Assembly: GCA_009873655.1 (NCBI GenBank)
Contig: WAIB01000016.1
Location: 1 to 50,561, forward strand
Direction of reading: 5' to 3'
Length of the DNA: 50,561 nucleotides
DNA from: Nitrospinota bacterium
GTDB taxonomy: Bacteria; Nitrospinota; Nitrospinia; Nitrospinales; VA-1
This document shows, piece after piece, positions 7,400 through 16,499 of this stretch (the stretch's first letter is position 1; every line of letters begins with the position of its first letter). Below the pieces are notes generated by a model that saw only the letters and a program-made list of their open reading frames with translations, was not told where the DNA came from and ran no database searches. The translations under genes and the position numbers were made by a program.

Positions 7400-9186
7400 G
7401 AATTTTTCTCCAGAATTTTAATGAGGTTTTCTGATTCGTCCAGCAATTCGCGGTTGTTTCCGGATGATTCCGGGGCATATTGCAGGGATTCAAATTTTTC
7501 CAGGAGCCTTCGGGTTACGTCCACATCGTTGACCTGGTAATCAGACTCTTTCAGTTTATGCTCCACTTCAGCTGCGGTAATGGCCCTTCCCTCCATATTC
7601 AGTTTGTCACCAATGTATTCGCGGAGTATCTCTGAAAGTTCACTGGCGAATTTCTTCGAATCCAGGTTTTTGGAATGAGTCAGGCTGTTCAGTTTTTTCA
7701 ATGCGTTCTTGTATGCTTTTTGACTTCTATAAAATGCGACATCGGTGGTCAGGCGTTTTTGTTTCCGGATAAATATTGCGCAAACAAAAAAGAGAATTGC
7801 AGGAGACAAGAACCCTGTTGCCGTTGCGCTGTTTAATGGGGGGGCAATATTTCTAAAATCATCCAGGTTGGTATGCAAAGGAAGAATGTCCTCCGCTAAA
7901 ATTTCAATTTCCGGTTTGGCTTCTGCTGAATCGAGAGGATTGGCTTGAACCAGGTTCAAAGTTTCCTGCGTTGAAGAGGGCCTGACGTTAATTTTAATGG
8001 AACGGGTTTCGACCTGCCGGTAAGTTCTAAGTGCAGGATCAAAATAGGGGAGGGTGAATACAGGTAATTCCGCGGTGCCTGATTTTAATGGGACCAACGC
8101 ATACTTGAATATTTTTGTTCCGGAAATCTGGTTTCCGTTCACCGTCTGGTTGTACTCCGGTTGATCAGGATAAATTTTGAATGAATCTCTCAGGTCAGGT
8201 CCCGGAAATGAAACCCGGCGGACATTGCCCTTTCCAGTAACGGTAATGGTTAAAGTGGTGGTGTCTCCCACCTCCAGGTCATTTTTCCCCAGACTTGCGC
8301 TGATATTGAATTCCCCGATGGTATTTTTAAAACCCACAGGTTTTCCCTTTTCTGGTAAAGGCAGTATGTTTACAGTCAGGGGCTTGGACCGTAGAACTTT
8401 ATGTTCCGCACGGGTGGTCTGGTTAAAAAACGGATCATTGAAAAACTGATCGAAGATTCCCCGCCGATTGGTCCGGTTTTGAGTTCGGTGATAGATATCC
8501 AGTTCAAGGGTCGCGGCAGGAATTTCAGCCTTGCCCGGTTTGATGGGGAAGAGCGCGACCGATACTTCCTGCGCATGGTATTGAATGCCATTCACAATAC
8601 TTTGGTAGCTTTTTGCCTTGCCCAATTCTTCTTTTTGAAAATGGGCGGCTCCAAACGGCATATTTAAATCAAAATTTTTAGCCTCGACTCGATAGTACAA
8701 TTTGAAAGAATATATTAACTGTTCACCCATAAACGCTTCTTTTTTGGAAACGGTTGTTTCCAGAAACACCGGGCGATTTCCGGATTGGCTTGGTGCCGTT
8801 GCTTTCCGGACCACAATATTGATGGGTTGAGTGGAATAGACTTTATTGTTTGCCCGGATTCGAGCAGGCCCGATTTTAAACTCCCCGGTGCTCATGGGGA
8901 TCAGTCGGTAATTATGAATGATGGACACGCTCCGCTGCATATTTATTATCTGGGTGGAAGAAGAGGTTCCCGAAGAGGTGACACGAAAGTCCGGCAATGA
9001 AGGCAGTTCGGGAGGCGGTGTATTCTGTGTTCCTTTGATGGTAATAGATAATTGCAAACTATCTTCAAGAGTGATCTGATTTCTGTCTACCGTTGCCAAT
9101 ACTTGAATTTCATCACCAAACGCGGGAAGGGTGAGCGAACCCCATAATAGAAAAACCAGCAACGTTAATTTGTGTTTGGTGAACAT
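7396..9186 (-). CDS. batD: BatD family oxygen-tolerance protein
   Basis: Protein of 596 residues, the usual size for BatD (PF13584). It has an N-terminal signal peptide (about 1-24), a periplasmic part made of immunoglobulin-like beta-sandwich modules (VDRNQITLEDSLQLSI near the start, then EVGDTTTLTITVTGKGNV), a single transmembrane segment near residue 465 (GFLSPAILFFVCAIFI), and a cytoplasmic helical tail with the phrase ELSEILREYIGDKLNM. It lies between batC and batE, with an 7-bp gap upstream and a four-base overlap downstream. BatD proteins are thought to scaffold the BatA/BatB von Willebrand complex; biochemical detail is lacking. Confidence 0.87.
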   Translation of the reverse strand: MFTKHKLTLLVFLLWGSLTLPAFGDEIQVLATVDRNQITLEDSLQLSITIKGTQNTPPPELPSLPDFRVTSSGTSSSTQIINMQRSVSIIHNYRLIPMSTGEFKIGPARIRANNKVYSTQPINIVVRKATAPSQSGNRPVFLETTVSKKEAFMGEQLIYSFKLYYRVEAKNFDLNMPFGAAHFQKEELGKAKSYQSIVNGIQYHAQEVSVALFPIKPGKAEIPAATLELDIYHRTQNRTNRRGIFDQFFNDPFFNQTTRAEHKVLRSKPLTVNILPLPEKGKPVGFKNTIGEFNISASLGKNDLEVGDTTTLTITVTGKGNVRRVSFPGPDLRDSFKIYPDQPEYNQTVNGNQISGTKIFKYALVPLKSGTAELPVFTLPYFDPALRTYRQVETRSIKINVRPSSTQETLNLVQANPLDSAEAKPEIEILAEDILPLHTNLDDFRNIAPPLNSATATGFLSPAILFFVCAIFIRKQKRLTTDVAFYRSQKAYKNALKKLNSLTHSKNLDSKKFASELSEILREYIGDKLNMEGRAITAAEVEHKLKESDYQVNDVDVTRRLLEKFESLQYAPESSGNNRELLDESENLIKILEKNS

Positions 9187-9193
9187 TGTTGAA

Positions 9194-9949
9194 CTACCAG
9201 GGATTGTGTTTGTAAGGTTGTGCAGGTTTGGTTTTTCCGGCTTGCATTCGGCTTAATTTTTTCAAATCTTCAGAAAGATTTCCAAGTAATTGTTCTGCTT
9301 CTTCTTCGCTTAACTCCTGCGCATTTACCTGGGCGGTTTCAGATTGCTCTCCCTGTTGTGGATCGTTTTTATTTTCGGGATCGTTTTGTTCGGGTTTTGG
9401 TTTGTCTTCATTTTCCTCGTTTTTAGAATTCCTTTCTCCTGATTCGTTCTTGTCTTGCTTTGATGGATCTTTTTTATCGGAATTTTTTTCCTGTTCCTCC
9501 TTCTTTTTTAGCTGTTCACGGACGAATTCCAGGTTGAACTTGGCGTCCATGTCCGAAGGGTCCAGAGACAGGACTTTTTTATAGGCTTTTTCGGCTTCCT
9601 CGAGCTTTCCCAGCTTAAAAAGGGCATTTCCCGAGTTATATAGAGAGTTCTTTTTCAGAGTTGAATTTGAGTCCACCCCAGCGGCGTGGGTGTAGTCTTG
9701 CAGCGCTTCCTGGTATTTTCCCTGTTTGTAGTTGGAACTTCCCAGGTTATAGTCGAGCCTTGGGTCTTCGGGTCGAACCAGGCGAGCTTCCGAAAAACTT
9801 TTTTCAGCTTCCGGGAACTGTCCTTCGTGGTAATGGTTAAGACCTTCCTGGATATTTGAGTCTGCCTGGTCGGCATAGACGGGAGAAATTATCAAAAGAA
9901 CAAGAAGGCCAACGACGAGAGTTATCATGACTCGAAGTTTGCGATCCAT
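9194..9949 (-). CDS. batC: BatC-like TPR protein
   Basis: Protein of 251 residues: a signal peptide or membrane anchor (MITLVVGLLVLLIISPVYA) followed by three TPR repeats at about 30-140 (NIQEGLNHYHEGQFPEAEKSF, LDYNLGSSNYKQGKYQEAL, NSGNALFKLGKLEEAEKAY). A long low-complexity acidic-basic stretch comes next (about 150-210, Lys/Glu/Asn/Asp/Gln), then a short helical tail ending PYKHNPW. This TPR-plus-charged-linker plan is the BatC plan. It probably mediates contacts with BatA or BatB in the periplasm. It follows the Bax inhibitor-1 gene after 58 bases and starts the batC-batD-batE run. Confidence 0.82.
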   Translation of the reverse strand: MDRKLRVMITLVVGLLVLLIISPVYADQADSNIQEGLNHYHEGQFPEAEKSFSEARLVRPEDPRLDYNLGSSNYKQGKYQEALQDYTHAAGVDSNSTLKKNSLYNSGNALFKLGKLEEAEKAYKKVLSLDPSDMDAKFNLEFVREQLKKKEEQEKNSDKKDPSKQDKNESGERNSKNEENEDKPKPEQNDPENKNDPQQGEQSETAQVNAQELSEEEAEQLLGNLSEDLKKLSRMQAGKTKPAQPYKHNPW

Positions 9950-9973
9950 ATATTTTTATGCGGTGAAAACCGA

Positions 9974-9991
9974 TTCCCGCCGTAGCGGGAA
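9974..9991 (-). terminator. Hairpin between Bax inhibitor-1 gene and batC
   Basis: Seven-bp perfect stem TTCCCGC / GCGGGAA around a four-base loop, located 17 bases past the stop of the Bax inhibitor-1 gene on the minus strand. The following minus-strand sequence (TCGGTTTT) has only a short T-run, so it is at best a weak terminator or an mRNA-processing hairpin that could lower batCDE expression relative to the gene before it. Confidence 0.35.
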
Positions 9992-10007
9992 CCAGATATT
10001 TTAAGGG

Positions 10008-10709
10008 TTATCTCCTGTCGCCCATCAATCTTAGGAGCATCAGGAAGAGGTTGATAAAATCAAGATAGAGAGTGAGGGCGCCTCGAATGGCCTCTTTGGT
10101 ATCCTCATCCGTACCCTCGTTACCCAGTATGTTCATTTCCTTGATCTTTTGGGTGTCGTAAGCCGTTAATCCCACAAAGATCAGAACACCTGCATAGGTC
10201 AGGACCATATGCATCATATGGCTTTGCATGAAAATATTAACCACGGAGGCGATTATGAGTCCGATCAAACCCATGAATAGAAAACTGCCCCAGGAGGTCA
10301 GATCTTTTTTGGTGGTATATCCATAAAGACTCATTGCACCAAATGTTCCTGCTGTTACCAGAAAAGTTGATGTTATGGATGCGGCGGTATAAACGACGAA
10401 TAATGTGGAAAAAGTCAAACCCGTCAAGCCTGCATAAAGAAAAAAGACTCCGGTTGCCTGACTGACACTCATTTGCATGACCCGTGAGGCAAGCCAGAAC
10501 ACCAGTCCGATTTGGGCTACCATGAGAACAATCGGGATAATGGGATTTCCCATTACAATATTAAAAAAGGTGGGAGAGTTGGCTACATAAAAGGCCATAA
10601 AACCGGTAATGCCAAGGCCGGCTGCCATCCAATTATAGACACGTACCATAAACCGTTGTTGCTCTGCTGCTACGGCATCTACGCTCATGGTTCGAGGGGA
10701 GTTTTGCAT
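10008..10709 (-). CDS. Bax inhibitor-1/YccA family membrane protein
   Basis: Integral membrane protein of 233 residues with about seven hydrophobic helices. Characteristic phrases are YNWMAAGLGITGFMAFYV near the N-terminus, TYAGVLIFVGLTAYDTQKIKEM (the family's conserved Asp-containing helix) and ALTLYLDFINLFLMLLRLMG at the C-terminus. The family includes YbhL, YccA and BsYetJ; BsYetJ is a pH-sensitive calcium leak channel and YccA interacts with FtsH. It sits between batB and batC, splitting the usual Bat order, and has its own promoter-like sequence at 10770-10798. Whether it takes part in Bat function is unknown. Confidence 0.88.
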   Translation of the reverse strand: MQNSPRTMSVDAVAAEQQRFMVRVYNWMAAGLGITGFMAFYVANSPTFFNIVMGNPIIPIVLMVAQIGLVFWLASRVMQMSVSQATGVFFLYAGLTGLTFSTLFVVYTAASITSTFLVTAGTFGAMSLYGYTTKKDLTSWGSFLFMGLIGLIIASVVNIFMQSHMMHMVLTYAGVLIFVGLTAYDTQKIKEMNILGNEGTDEDTKEAIRGALTLYLDFINLFLMLLRLMGDRR

Positions 10710-10769
10710 ATTGTTTTTCCTTTCAAATTGTAAATTTATCTAATGACACTATTTTTAGATACCACTGAT

Positions 10770-10798
10770 TTCATAAGATTTCCAGTCCATTATGTCAA
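10770..10798 (-). promoter_or_regulatory. Sigma-70 promoter for Bax inhibitor-1 gene
   Basis: On the minus strand a perfect -35 TTGACA (10793-10798) is followed by a 17-base spacer and a -10 TATGAA (10770-10775). Transcription would begin near 10763, leaving a leader of about 55 bases before the ATG at 10709. It lies in the only large gap (151 bp) of the moxR-to-batE block, so it probably makes the Bax inhibitor-1 gene and batCDE partly independent of the upstream part. Confidence 0.7.
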
Positions 10799-10860
10799 GG
10801 TTGAGCATTTACTGCCTTCCAGCATTTTATCAAAATCCACACGCCAAATGCAGGCCAATT

Positions 10861-11868
10861 TTAGGAGCTCGATTCCCGCTTTTTTCCAGACAAACTGGAT
10901 TCATATAATAAGAATAATAAGGCAGCAAAAATAAACCATTGGAAACGTTCCTGCCAGATTTTTCTACGTTCGGATTTGAAATTTTTCTTGTCCAATTTCT
11001 GACTTATTTGATCGAGATAAATGGTTTTCAGGTCAATATCACCCGTTACAGATCTGACGTAGCTTCCCCCTGTCTCCAGGGAAATTTTTTGCAGGGTGGT
11101 TTCGTCCAGTTTAGTGAGTATGACTTCCCCCTGTTCATTTTTGAGAAAACCTCCGGATTGATCCGGATTCGGCAGCGGAGCTCCTATTTCTTTTCCTATT
11201 CCAATCGTAAATACCCTCACACCGGCTTCTCTTGCCTCTTTGGCAGCTTCGAGGGCACGACCTGATTGGTCTTCTCCATCGGTTATCAGGATAATCGCCT
11301 TGGACTTTTTTTCTTCTGTACGGAAAGCCTGAATAGACTTTCTCAACGCGTCGCCCAATGCCGTACCCTGGACGGGTATGAGATCGGTGTCGATGGCTTT
11401 AAGAAAAATGCGGGCCGCAGAATAGTCTAGTGTAAGAGGGCATTGGACAAAAGAGGTGCCGGCAAATGCCACCAGGCCTATCCGGTCGCCTTTCAACATA
11501 TCAAGCAGGTCAGAGATTTTTCGTTTTGCTCTTTCGAGACGATTCGGTTTTATATCCTCCGCAAGCATGCTGCGTGAAACATCAAGGCCAATAATAATAT
11601 CGACCCCTTCCTGGTTGATGTCTTCCCAGTTATAACCCCATTGGGGCCGGGTCAGCGCGAGAAGAAGAAAAGCGAATATCAGAGCGATACATATTGTTCT
11701 GGCTTTTTGCTGTTCTTTGAAATCGGGGGACACCAGTTTGCCGAATAAGGTCTCTCCGCAAAATCGGACGAGGAGATCATATTTTTTGCGGTTTCCCCAG
11801 GCCAGGAAAAAAAGAAGGGGAACAAGGGCCCACAATAAATGGAAATAAGAAGGGTCACCAAATTTCAT
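10861..11868 (-). CDS. batB: BatB, von Willebrand factor A membrane protein
   Basis: Protein of 335 residues with the BatA/BatB layout: two hydrophobic segments near the N-terminus (about 8-25 and 58-72), a VWA domain at about 88-290 and a C-terminal transmembrane helix (about 310-325). The metal-ion-dependent adhesion site is complete: DVSRS at 96-100, the Thr region ALGDALRKSI, and ITDGEDQSG. The phrase ALTRPQWGYNWE before the VWA domain is typical of the family. It lies one base downstream of batA. The VWA domain probably binds partner proteins in a divalent-metal-dependent way in the periplasm. Confidence 0.87.
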   Translation of the reverse strand: MKFGDPSYFHLLWALVPLLFFLAWGNRKKYDLLVRFCGETLFGKLVSPDFKEQQKARTICIALIFAFLLLALTRPQWGYNWEDINQEGVDIIIGLDVSRSMLAEDIKPNRLERAKRKISDLLDMLKGDRIGLVAFAGTSFVQCPLTLDYSAARIFLKAIDTDLIPVQGTALGDALRKSIQAFRTEEKKSKAIILITDGEDQSGRALEAAKEAREAGVRVFTIGIGKEIGAPLPNPDQSGGFLKNEQGEVILTKLDETTLQKISLETGGSYVRSVTGDIDLKTIYLDQISQKLDKKNFKSERRKIWQERFQWFIFAALLFLLYESSLSGKKRESSS

Positions 11869-11869
11869 G

Positions 11870-12868
11870 TCAGGGAATCCTCCTCAAAAAAGTGTTGGAT
11901 AATATGATTTCAGAAAGTAAAAGCAATATTCCCGGAATCAGGAAATAGTGAAAAAGTTCGGTGTATTCAGAGTGGTCTAAAACCTTAACCTCCGATTTTT
12001 CCATTTGGTCAATTTGCTTGTAAATGGATTTTAAAGATTCAAGGTCGGTGGCTCGGAAATATTGTCCCCCGGTTAATTTTGAAATTTCTTTCAGCGTGTC
12101 TTCGTCGATATCCACCTGCTGGTAAACATAACGCTGGCCGAAAATTGAATTGACTAAAAAGGGAGCTTTCCCATGTGTTCCCACCCCGATGGTATGAATT
12201 TTAATACCAAATGCCTTGGCGGTTTGTGCTGCCTGGAGAGGTGGAAGGTTTCCGGCATTGTTCCGGCCATCGGTTAACAGGATAATCACCTTGGAATCCG
12301 ATTCAAGGTCCTTCAACCGTTTGACCGCTATCCCGATTGCGGAACCTATGGCTGTAGAATCACCTGCCATTCCAATATCCAGTTTGCTGAGAAAGGACTG
12401 GAGGATCCCCTGGTCCAGCGTGAGTGGACATTGGGTGTAGGCTTCCGAACCGAAAACGACCATACCCATACGGTCATTGGGACGGTTCTCGATAAACTGT
12501 GAAACCACATCCTTGACCATTGCCAGGCGGGTATCGCGTTTTTCATCTTTGATAAAATCAAGTGCCTGCATGCTTCCTGAAGTATCCAGGGCAAGCATAA
12601 TATCAACACCTGCTGACAGAATTTCTTTGCTTCTGTGGCCTTCCTGGGGGCGGGCCAGGGCAAAGATTAAAAGCATTACTGCAAATATTCGAAGGATGAG
12701 GGGCAGGGCGGATAAAAAGTCAACTTGAGCGGTTCTTATGGATTGCAATGTTCCAATCGATGAAAAATTGATTGTCGCTTGCTGCTTTCTTTTTCCCCTG
12801 AGTGCCATATAAGGCAGCATCAGCATGAATAGGAGTAACCAGGGATCTTCGAATTGAAAAAAAGTCAT
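11870..12868 (-). CDS. batA: BatA, von Willebrand factor A membrane protein
   Basis: Protein of 332 residues, paralogous in plan to BatB: N-terminal hydrophobic helices at about 8-23 and 53-72, the phrase ALARPQEGHRS, a VWA domain at about 85-290 with MIDAS residues DTSGS (95-99), a Thr region (STAIGSAIG) and LLTDGRNNAG, and a C-terminal transmembrane segment (FLIPGILLLLSEIIL). Spacing to its neighbours is three bases upstream and one base downstream, so it is tightly coupled. The batA/batB pair is the conserved core of Bat operons. Assignment of A versus B follows gene order. Confidence 0.87.
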   Translation of the reverse strand: MTFFQFEDPWLLLFMLMLPYMALRGKRKQQATINFSSIGTLQSIRTAQVDFLSALPLILRIFAVMLLIFALARPQEGHRSKEILSAGVDIMLALDTSGSMQALDFIKDEKRDTRLAMVKDVVSQFIENRPNDRMGMVVFGSEAYTQCPLTLDQGILQSFLSKLDIGMAGDSTAIGSAIGIAVKRLKDLESDSKVIILLTDGRNNAGNLPPLQAAQTAKAFGIKIHTIGVGTHGKAPFLVNSIFGQRYVYQQVDIDEDTLKEISKLTGGQYFRATDLESLKSIYKQIDQMEKSEVKVLDHSEYTELFHYFLIPGILLLLSEIILSNTFLRRIP

Positions 12869-12871
12869 GGT

Positions 12872-13837
12872 TTATTCCGAACCGGGTGCAGAGATTTTTG
12901 GGGTTGCTTCTTTTATGAAATTAATTACCGGATCTATGGGGTCCTTATCCGCTTTTGCTTTTGCAAACTTTACCTTGTCACTTTCAATGAGAATGGTTTT
13001 TGCTTTAAGCTTTTGATTGTCGTTTAACTCTGAAAAGTTTTTCAGGTGGGTGATTATTTCTTCGGTTGTCCATTCTTGAGCAGGAAAGTGGAACCTGTTT
13101 TCCAGATATCTTCGAAAAATCTCAGATAATTCAAAAAAATGTTCCTGAATGCGTCCCAGTTTCATCATTTCCTGTTTTTTAAGTTCCTGGAGTTCTTTCA
13201 GGGCTTTTTGTTCCGGAGTCAGCATGACAGTGGACTCGGTCTTGACCGCGGGTTTATTTCTTTCCCGTTTTTTCCAAAGAAAATACCCTAAAGCTAAAAG
13301 ACCTAATATAGCCAGGATTTTCCAGATGTAGTGTGCCCAGGGGGCACTGATTTTTGCAATAGGTTTGATGTCTTTAATATCTTTAGCGTTACCCTCCAGT
13401 TGCAATAGAGACTGCACCTGTACGACGACTTCCGGAGCCATGATTTTTCCCCGTACGATTTGATTGTCTGGATCAGGCGCATCAAACTCAACAGGGATGG
13501 GAGAAAATTTTATTTCTCCGATTTTATCGACTCTTAATTTTAACCAGAATTCTTGCTCGAATTGTTTTTTGACTTCCCTGGAATTCTTTTTCCCGTTTTC
13601 TAATTTTTCCAAACCTTCGGGAATAGCATATTCCAACGTTTGCAAAACAATATCAGGATCATGAGTTACGGTTATGGAATAAGTGATGATATCGCCGAGC
13701 GTAGGCTGAGTAATGTCAACCCGGGCATCTATGGAGACAGGACCGCCGGCCCAAACTGCCGGGGTTTTAAATGAAACAAGCAGAAACGCTAATAAAAATA
13801 GCGAGATCGATTTAATAAGAAACTTCCTGGAAAACAT
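12872..13837 (-). CDS. BatD-like/DUF4381-like membrane-anchored protein
   Basis: Protein of 321 residues: signal peptide (about 1-31, ending VWAGG), a beta-sandwich-like periplasmic region (DITQPTLGDIITYSITVTHD), one transmembrane helix at about 171-188 (WKILAILGLLALGYFLW), and a cytoplasmic helical tail with FELSEIFRRYLENRFHFPAQEWTT. The tail closely resembles that of BatD in form, so this looks like a short BatD relative, matching the DUF4381-type protein often found between DUF58 and batA. It is three bases from both neighbours. Function is inferred only from the operon. Confidence 0.65.
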   Translation of the reverse strand: MFSRKFLIKSISLFLLAFLLVSFKTPAVWAGGPVSIDARVDITQPTLGDIITYSITVTHDPDIVLQTLEYAIPEGLEKLENGKKNSREVKKQFEQEFWLKLRVDKIGEIKFSPIPVEFDAPDPDNQIVRGKIMAPEVVVQVQSLLQLEGNAKDIKDIKPIAKISAPWAHYIWKILAILGLLALGYFLWKKRERNKPAVKTESTVMLTPEQKALKELQELKKQEMMKLGRIQEHFFELSEIFRRYLENRFHFPAQEWTTEEIITHLKNFSELNDNQKLKAKTILIESDKVKFAKAKADKDPIDPVINFIKEATPKISAPGSE

Positions 13838-13840
13838 AAA

Positions 13841-14272
13841 CTATTTGTCTTTGGCAATACAGGTATCCATTAAAGGTTGCAATTCGCTCGACAGGCTTGG
13901 GTTTGCGGCTTCGGCGCGAAACAGCCATACCAGGGACTCTTTGCAGTTGCCAAGCTTCAAATAGAGGTTCCCTGCTGTTGCCGCGGCTTCGGCCCGGATT
14001 GAAGAACGGGAGTTTTCCAGTTTCCATATTTCAATATATTGATCCAGAGCCTGTTCGACGAAACCGGCCTGCTGTAACCTTTCTCCCGCTTTTTTCAATT
14101 CCATTATGCGGGGATTCTCAAGGTTCCTTTCCTGTTTGTTGGATATTCGGTCCTTGGTGACGAGTTTTGTAAAAAAGGCAACGAAGGCGAAAAGAGTGAT
14201 CCCCGTCAATATATAAACCCCTAGTTTTAATTTTCCGCTGACTCCTTCCTGGGGTATTTTTGAATCGCTCAT
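13841..14272 (-). CDS. Small membrane-anchored TPR-like protein in Bat operon
   Basis: Protein of 143 residues with one N-terminal transmembrane helix at about 14-34 (LKLGVYILTGITLFAFVAFF) and a soluble helical part with TPR-like repeats (RLQQAGFVEQALDQYIEIW, AATAGNLYLKLGNCKESLVWLFRA). A Cys sits within the second repeat and another near the C-terminus. It is one base from the DUF58 gene and three from the next, so it is clearly part of the operon. It has no standard Bat name that I recognise; a scaffolding role is a guess. Confidence 0.65.
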   Translation of the reverse strand: MSDSKIPQEGVSGKLKLGVYILTGITLFAFVAFFTKLVTKDRISNKQERNLENPRIMELKKAGERLQQAGFVEQALDQYIEIWKLENSRSSIRAEAAATAGNLYLKLGNCKESLVWLFRAEAANPSLSSELQPLMDTCIAKDK

Positions 14273-14273
14273 T

Positions 14274-15221
14274 TCAATGTTTCTTCTCTCTGAGTTTAAA
14301 GTACTTGATGATGGGTTCGGTCAGCGGTTTGTCGGTAAATATTTCTATCGTGTCGATTCCAATCGAATGAAAAAATGTTTTCCGGTCTTGGCGTTTTTTA
14401 ATGCAAAGTGATTTGTGTTTTTTAATCATTTCCGCATCACCTGTGTCCACAAGCAGGGTATCACCGGTTTCGGCATCTTCAAGATAAACCATTCCCACTT
14501 CGGGCAAAGACTCTTCGCGGGGATCAATTATATTGATTGCAATGAGGTCGAATCTTTGTTTTGCGAGTTTTAGTTGAGATTCATATTTTTCATCCTGAAA
14601 GTCTGAGATCAGAAAAGCCGTCGCCTTCTTTTTCTGGATTTTCAATAGATATTCCAGGGGTAAAGAAAGGTTGGTGGCTTTGCCTTCCGGTTTGAAGCTC
14701 AAAATAGTACGAATAATATTCCATATATGGCCTTTTCCCTTTTTAGGGGGTATGTAGTGTTCAATCTGATCGGTAAAAATGATGAGTCCGATTTTGTCGT
14801 TATTTTTAATGGCTGCAAACGCAAGAATGGAAGCTACTTCGGCAGCAACCTCGTTTTTGAAATTTTGTCCGGAACCAAAAACTCCCGAAGAGCTCACATC
14901 AACTAAAAGCATTAAGGTCAGCTCTCTCTCTTCAATAAATTCCTTGATGAAGGGTTGGTTCATTCGCGCTGTCACATTCCAGTCAATCAACCGGACATCG
15001 TCCCCGGGCTGATATTCGCGGACCTCGCTGAATTCCATTCCCCGTCCTTTAAAGGCGGAAACGTATTCACCCGCCATGATGTCGTTTACCAGGTAATTGG
15101 TTTTTACCTGAAGGGTTTTTATTCTTTGCAGCAATTCCGGGGACAGTTGATTTTCTCTCTTCGGGGGTGGGGCCGGAATGCTGAACCAATCCCGTATATT
15201 TTTAGAAATGGTCTGGAACAT
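14274..15221 (-). CDS. DUF58 domain protein of MoxR/Bat operon
   Basis: Cytoplasmic protein of 315 residues in the DUF58 family. The defining stretch is present: GRGMEFSEVREYQPGDDVRLIDW followed by NVTARMNQPFIKEF and ERELTLMLLVDVSSSG, the last being a degenerate MIDAS-like DxSxS of a VWA-like fold. DUF58 proteins are almost always encoded next to moxR and are thought to be partners of the AAA+ ATPase. It is six bases downstream of moxR, and one base before the TPR gene. Confidence 0.88.
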   Translation of the reverse strand: MFQTISKNIRDWFSIPAPPPKRENQLSPELLQRIKTLQVKTNYLVNDIMAGEYVSAFKGRGMEFSEVREYQPGDDVRLIDWNVTARMNQPFIKEFIEERELTLMLLVDVSSSGVFGSGQNFKNEVAAEVASILAFAAIKNNDKIGLIIFTDQIEHYIPPKKGKGHIWNIIRTILSFKPEGKATNLSLPLEYLLKIQKKKATAFLISDFQDEKYESQLKLAKQRFDLIAINIIDPREESLPEVGMVYLEDAETGDTLLVDTGDAEMIKKHKSLCIKKRQDRKTFFHSIGIDTIEIFTDKPLTEPIIKYFKLREKKH

Positions 15222-15227
15222 ATTAAA

Positions 15228-16220
15228 TCAGGGGACTTCGATGGTATCGAACAGAGATTTTAAGATGTCATCTGCCGTTATATTTTCCGCTTCGGCTTCA
15301 TAGGTAAGAATGATCCTGTGTCGGAGCACATCCATTCCAATACTCTTGATATCGTGCGGGACCACATATCCGCGCCTTTGTAAAAAAGCATATGCCTTGG
15401 CTACCCGGTTAAGGAAAATGGAAGCCCGCGGCGATGCTCCAAATTGAATCATACCTGCATAGGATGATAGCTGATTTGCCTTGGGGTCTCTTGTGGCAGC
15501 GACAAGGTTGATAATATAGTCCTGAAGGTTTTCATCAATATAAATGGAATCTATGACTTTTCTGGCGGCAAGAATATCCGCAGGATCAACCACAGGTTTC
15601 ACCTTATAGGGTTCACTGCTGAAAGACATCCTTTGCATGATTATCTTTTCTTCATCCTTTGAAGGATAATCGATATGAAGTTTCAGCATAAAGCGATCTA
15701 CCTGGGCTTCCGGCAGGGGATAGGTCCCTTCCTGTTCGATGGGATTCTGGGTCGCGATCACCATGAAGGGTTCACCCAAAGGAAAAGTATTGCCGGCGAT
15801 CGTTATTTGGCGCTCCTGCATGGCTTCAAGCAAGGCACTTTGAACCTTGGCGGGAGCTCGATTGATTTCATCCGCTAATATTATATTTGAAAAAAGGGGT
15901 CCCTTTTTAATGTCAAACTCGCCTGTTTTTGGCTGGTAAACCTGGGTCCCTAAAAGGTCCGCAGGAAGTAAGTCCGGAGTAAACTGAATTCGTTTGAAAT
16001 CGGCTTTTACCGATTGCGCCAGAGTTTTAACGGAGGTCGTTTTAGCAAGACCGGGAACGCCTTCTAAAAGAATATGCTCTCCTGTCAAAAGACCAAGGAC
16101 CAGTCTTTCAGTGAGATATTTTTGTCCCACCATGATTTGGTCAAGTTCGTGAAGCAGAGGAGGAATGAAACCACTCGCTTGATTGACCTGATCCGTAATT
16201 TCATCGATTTTTTGAACCAT
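15228..16220 (-). CDS. moxR: MoxR-family AAA+ ATPase
   Basis: Protein of 330 residues, the usual MoxR length. It shows a Walker A variant EGVPGLAKTT (about 54-63), FTPDLLPADLLGTQVYQ, Walker B with ADEINRAPAKVQSALLEAMQER, sensor 1 ATQNPIEQEGTYPLPEAQ followed by the Arg finger region DRFMLKL, and the AAA_lid_2 tail GASPRASIFL with RHRII. MoxR proteins act as chaperones that mature or remodel partner proteins, often with VWA proteins. It is the first gene of the Bat block. Expression starts in the 171-bp divergent gap shared with the LRR gene; AAGGTAG lies just before the ATG. Confidence 0.92.
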   Translation of the reverse strand: MVQKIDEITDQVNQASGFIPPLLHELDQIMVGQKYLTERLVLGLLTGEHILLEGVPGLAKTTSVKTLAQSVKADFKRIQFTPDLLPADLLGTQVYQPKTGEFDIKKGPLFSNIILADEINRAPAKVQSALLEAMQERQITIAGNTFPLGEPFMVIATQNPIEQEGTYPLPEAQVDRFMLKLHIDYPSKDEEKIIMQRMSFSSEPYKVKPVVDPADILAARKVIDSIYIDENLQDYIINLVAATRDPKANQLSSYAGMIQFGASPRASIFLNRVAKAYAFLQRRGYVVPHDIKSIGMDVLRHRIILTYEAEAENITADDILKSLFDTIEVP

Positions 16221-16499
16221 GCTTGCTACCTTAAGTTGTAAAAGTGGGTTTTAAATGAGGAACTTCGAAGAAATACTACCGTATAAAAATATAATAAAAT
16301 GGACTGAAAAAAAATTAAAAATTTTTAACTTGGAGCCGATTTGCAGCGGTTAAATGGATGGTTTTGACTTTTTAACCGGTCAATTTAAGGTTTGACGGAC
16401 ACAAAAATTGATTTTAGGCTTTACAAGAGCCATAACTTAAATAAAATAGCTGGCTTAACCCATTTTACCAGGAAAAGTAGATTAGGACGGAGTGTGGCA

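Noticed and set aside
16221-16391. Promoters for moxR and the LRR gene in their shared gap
   Set aside because: Many AT-rich near-matches to -10 exist, but none has a matching -35 at the right spacing that I would defend.
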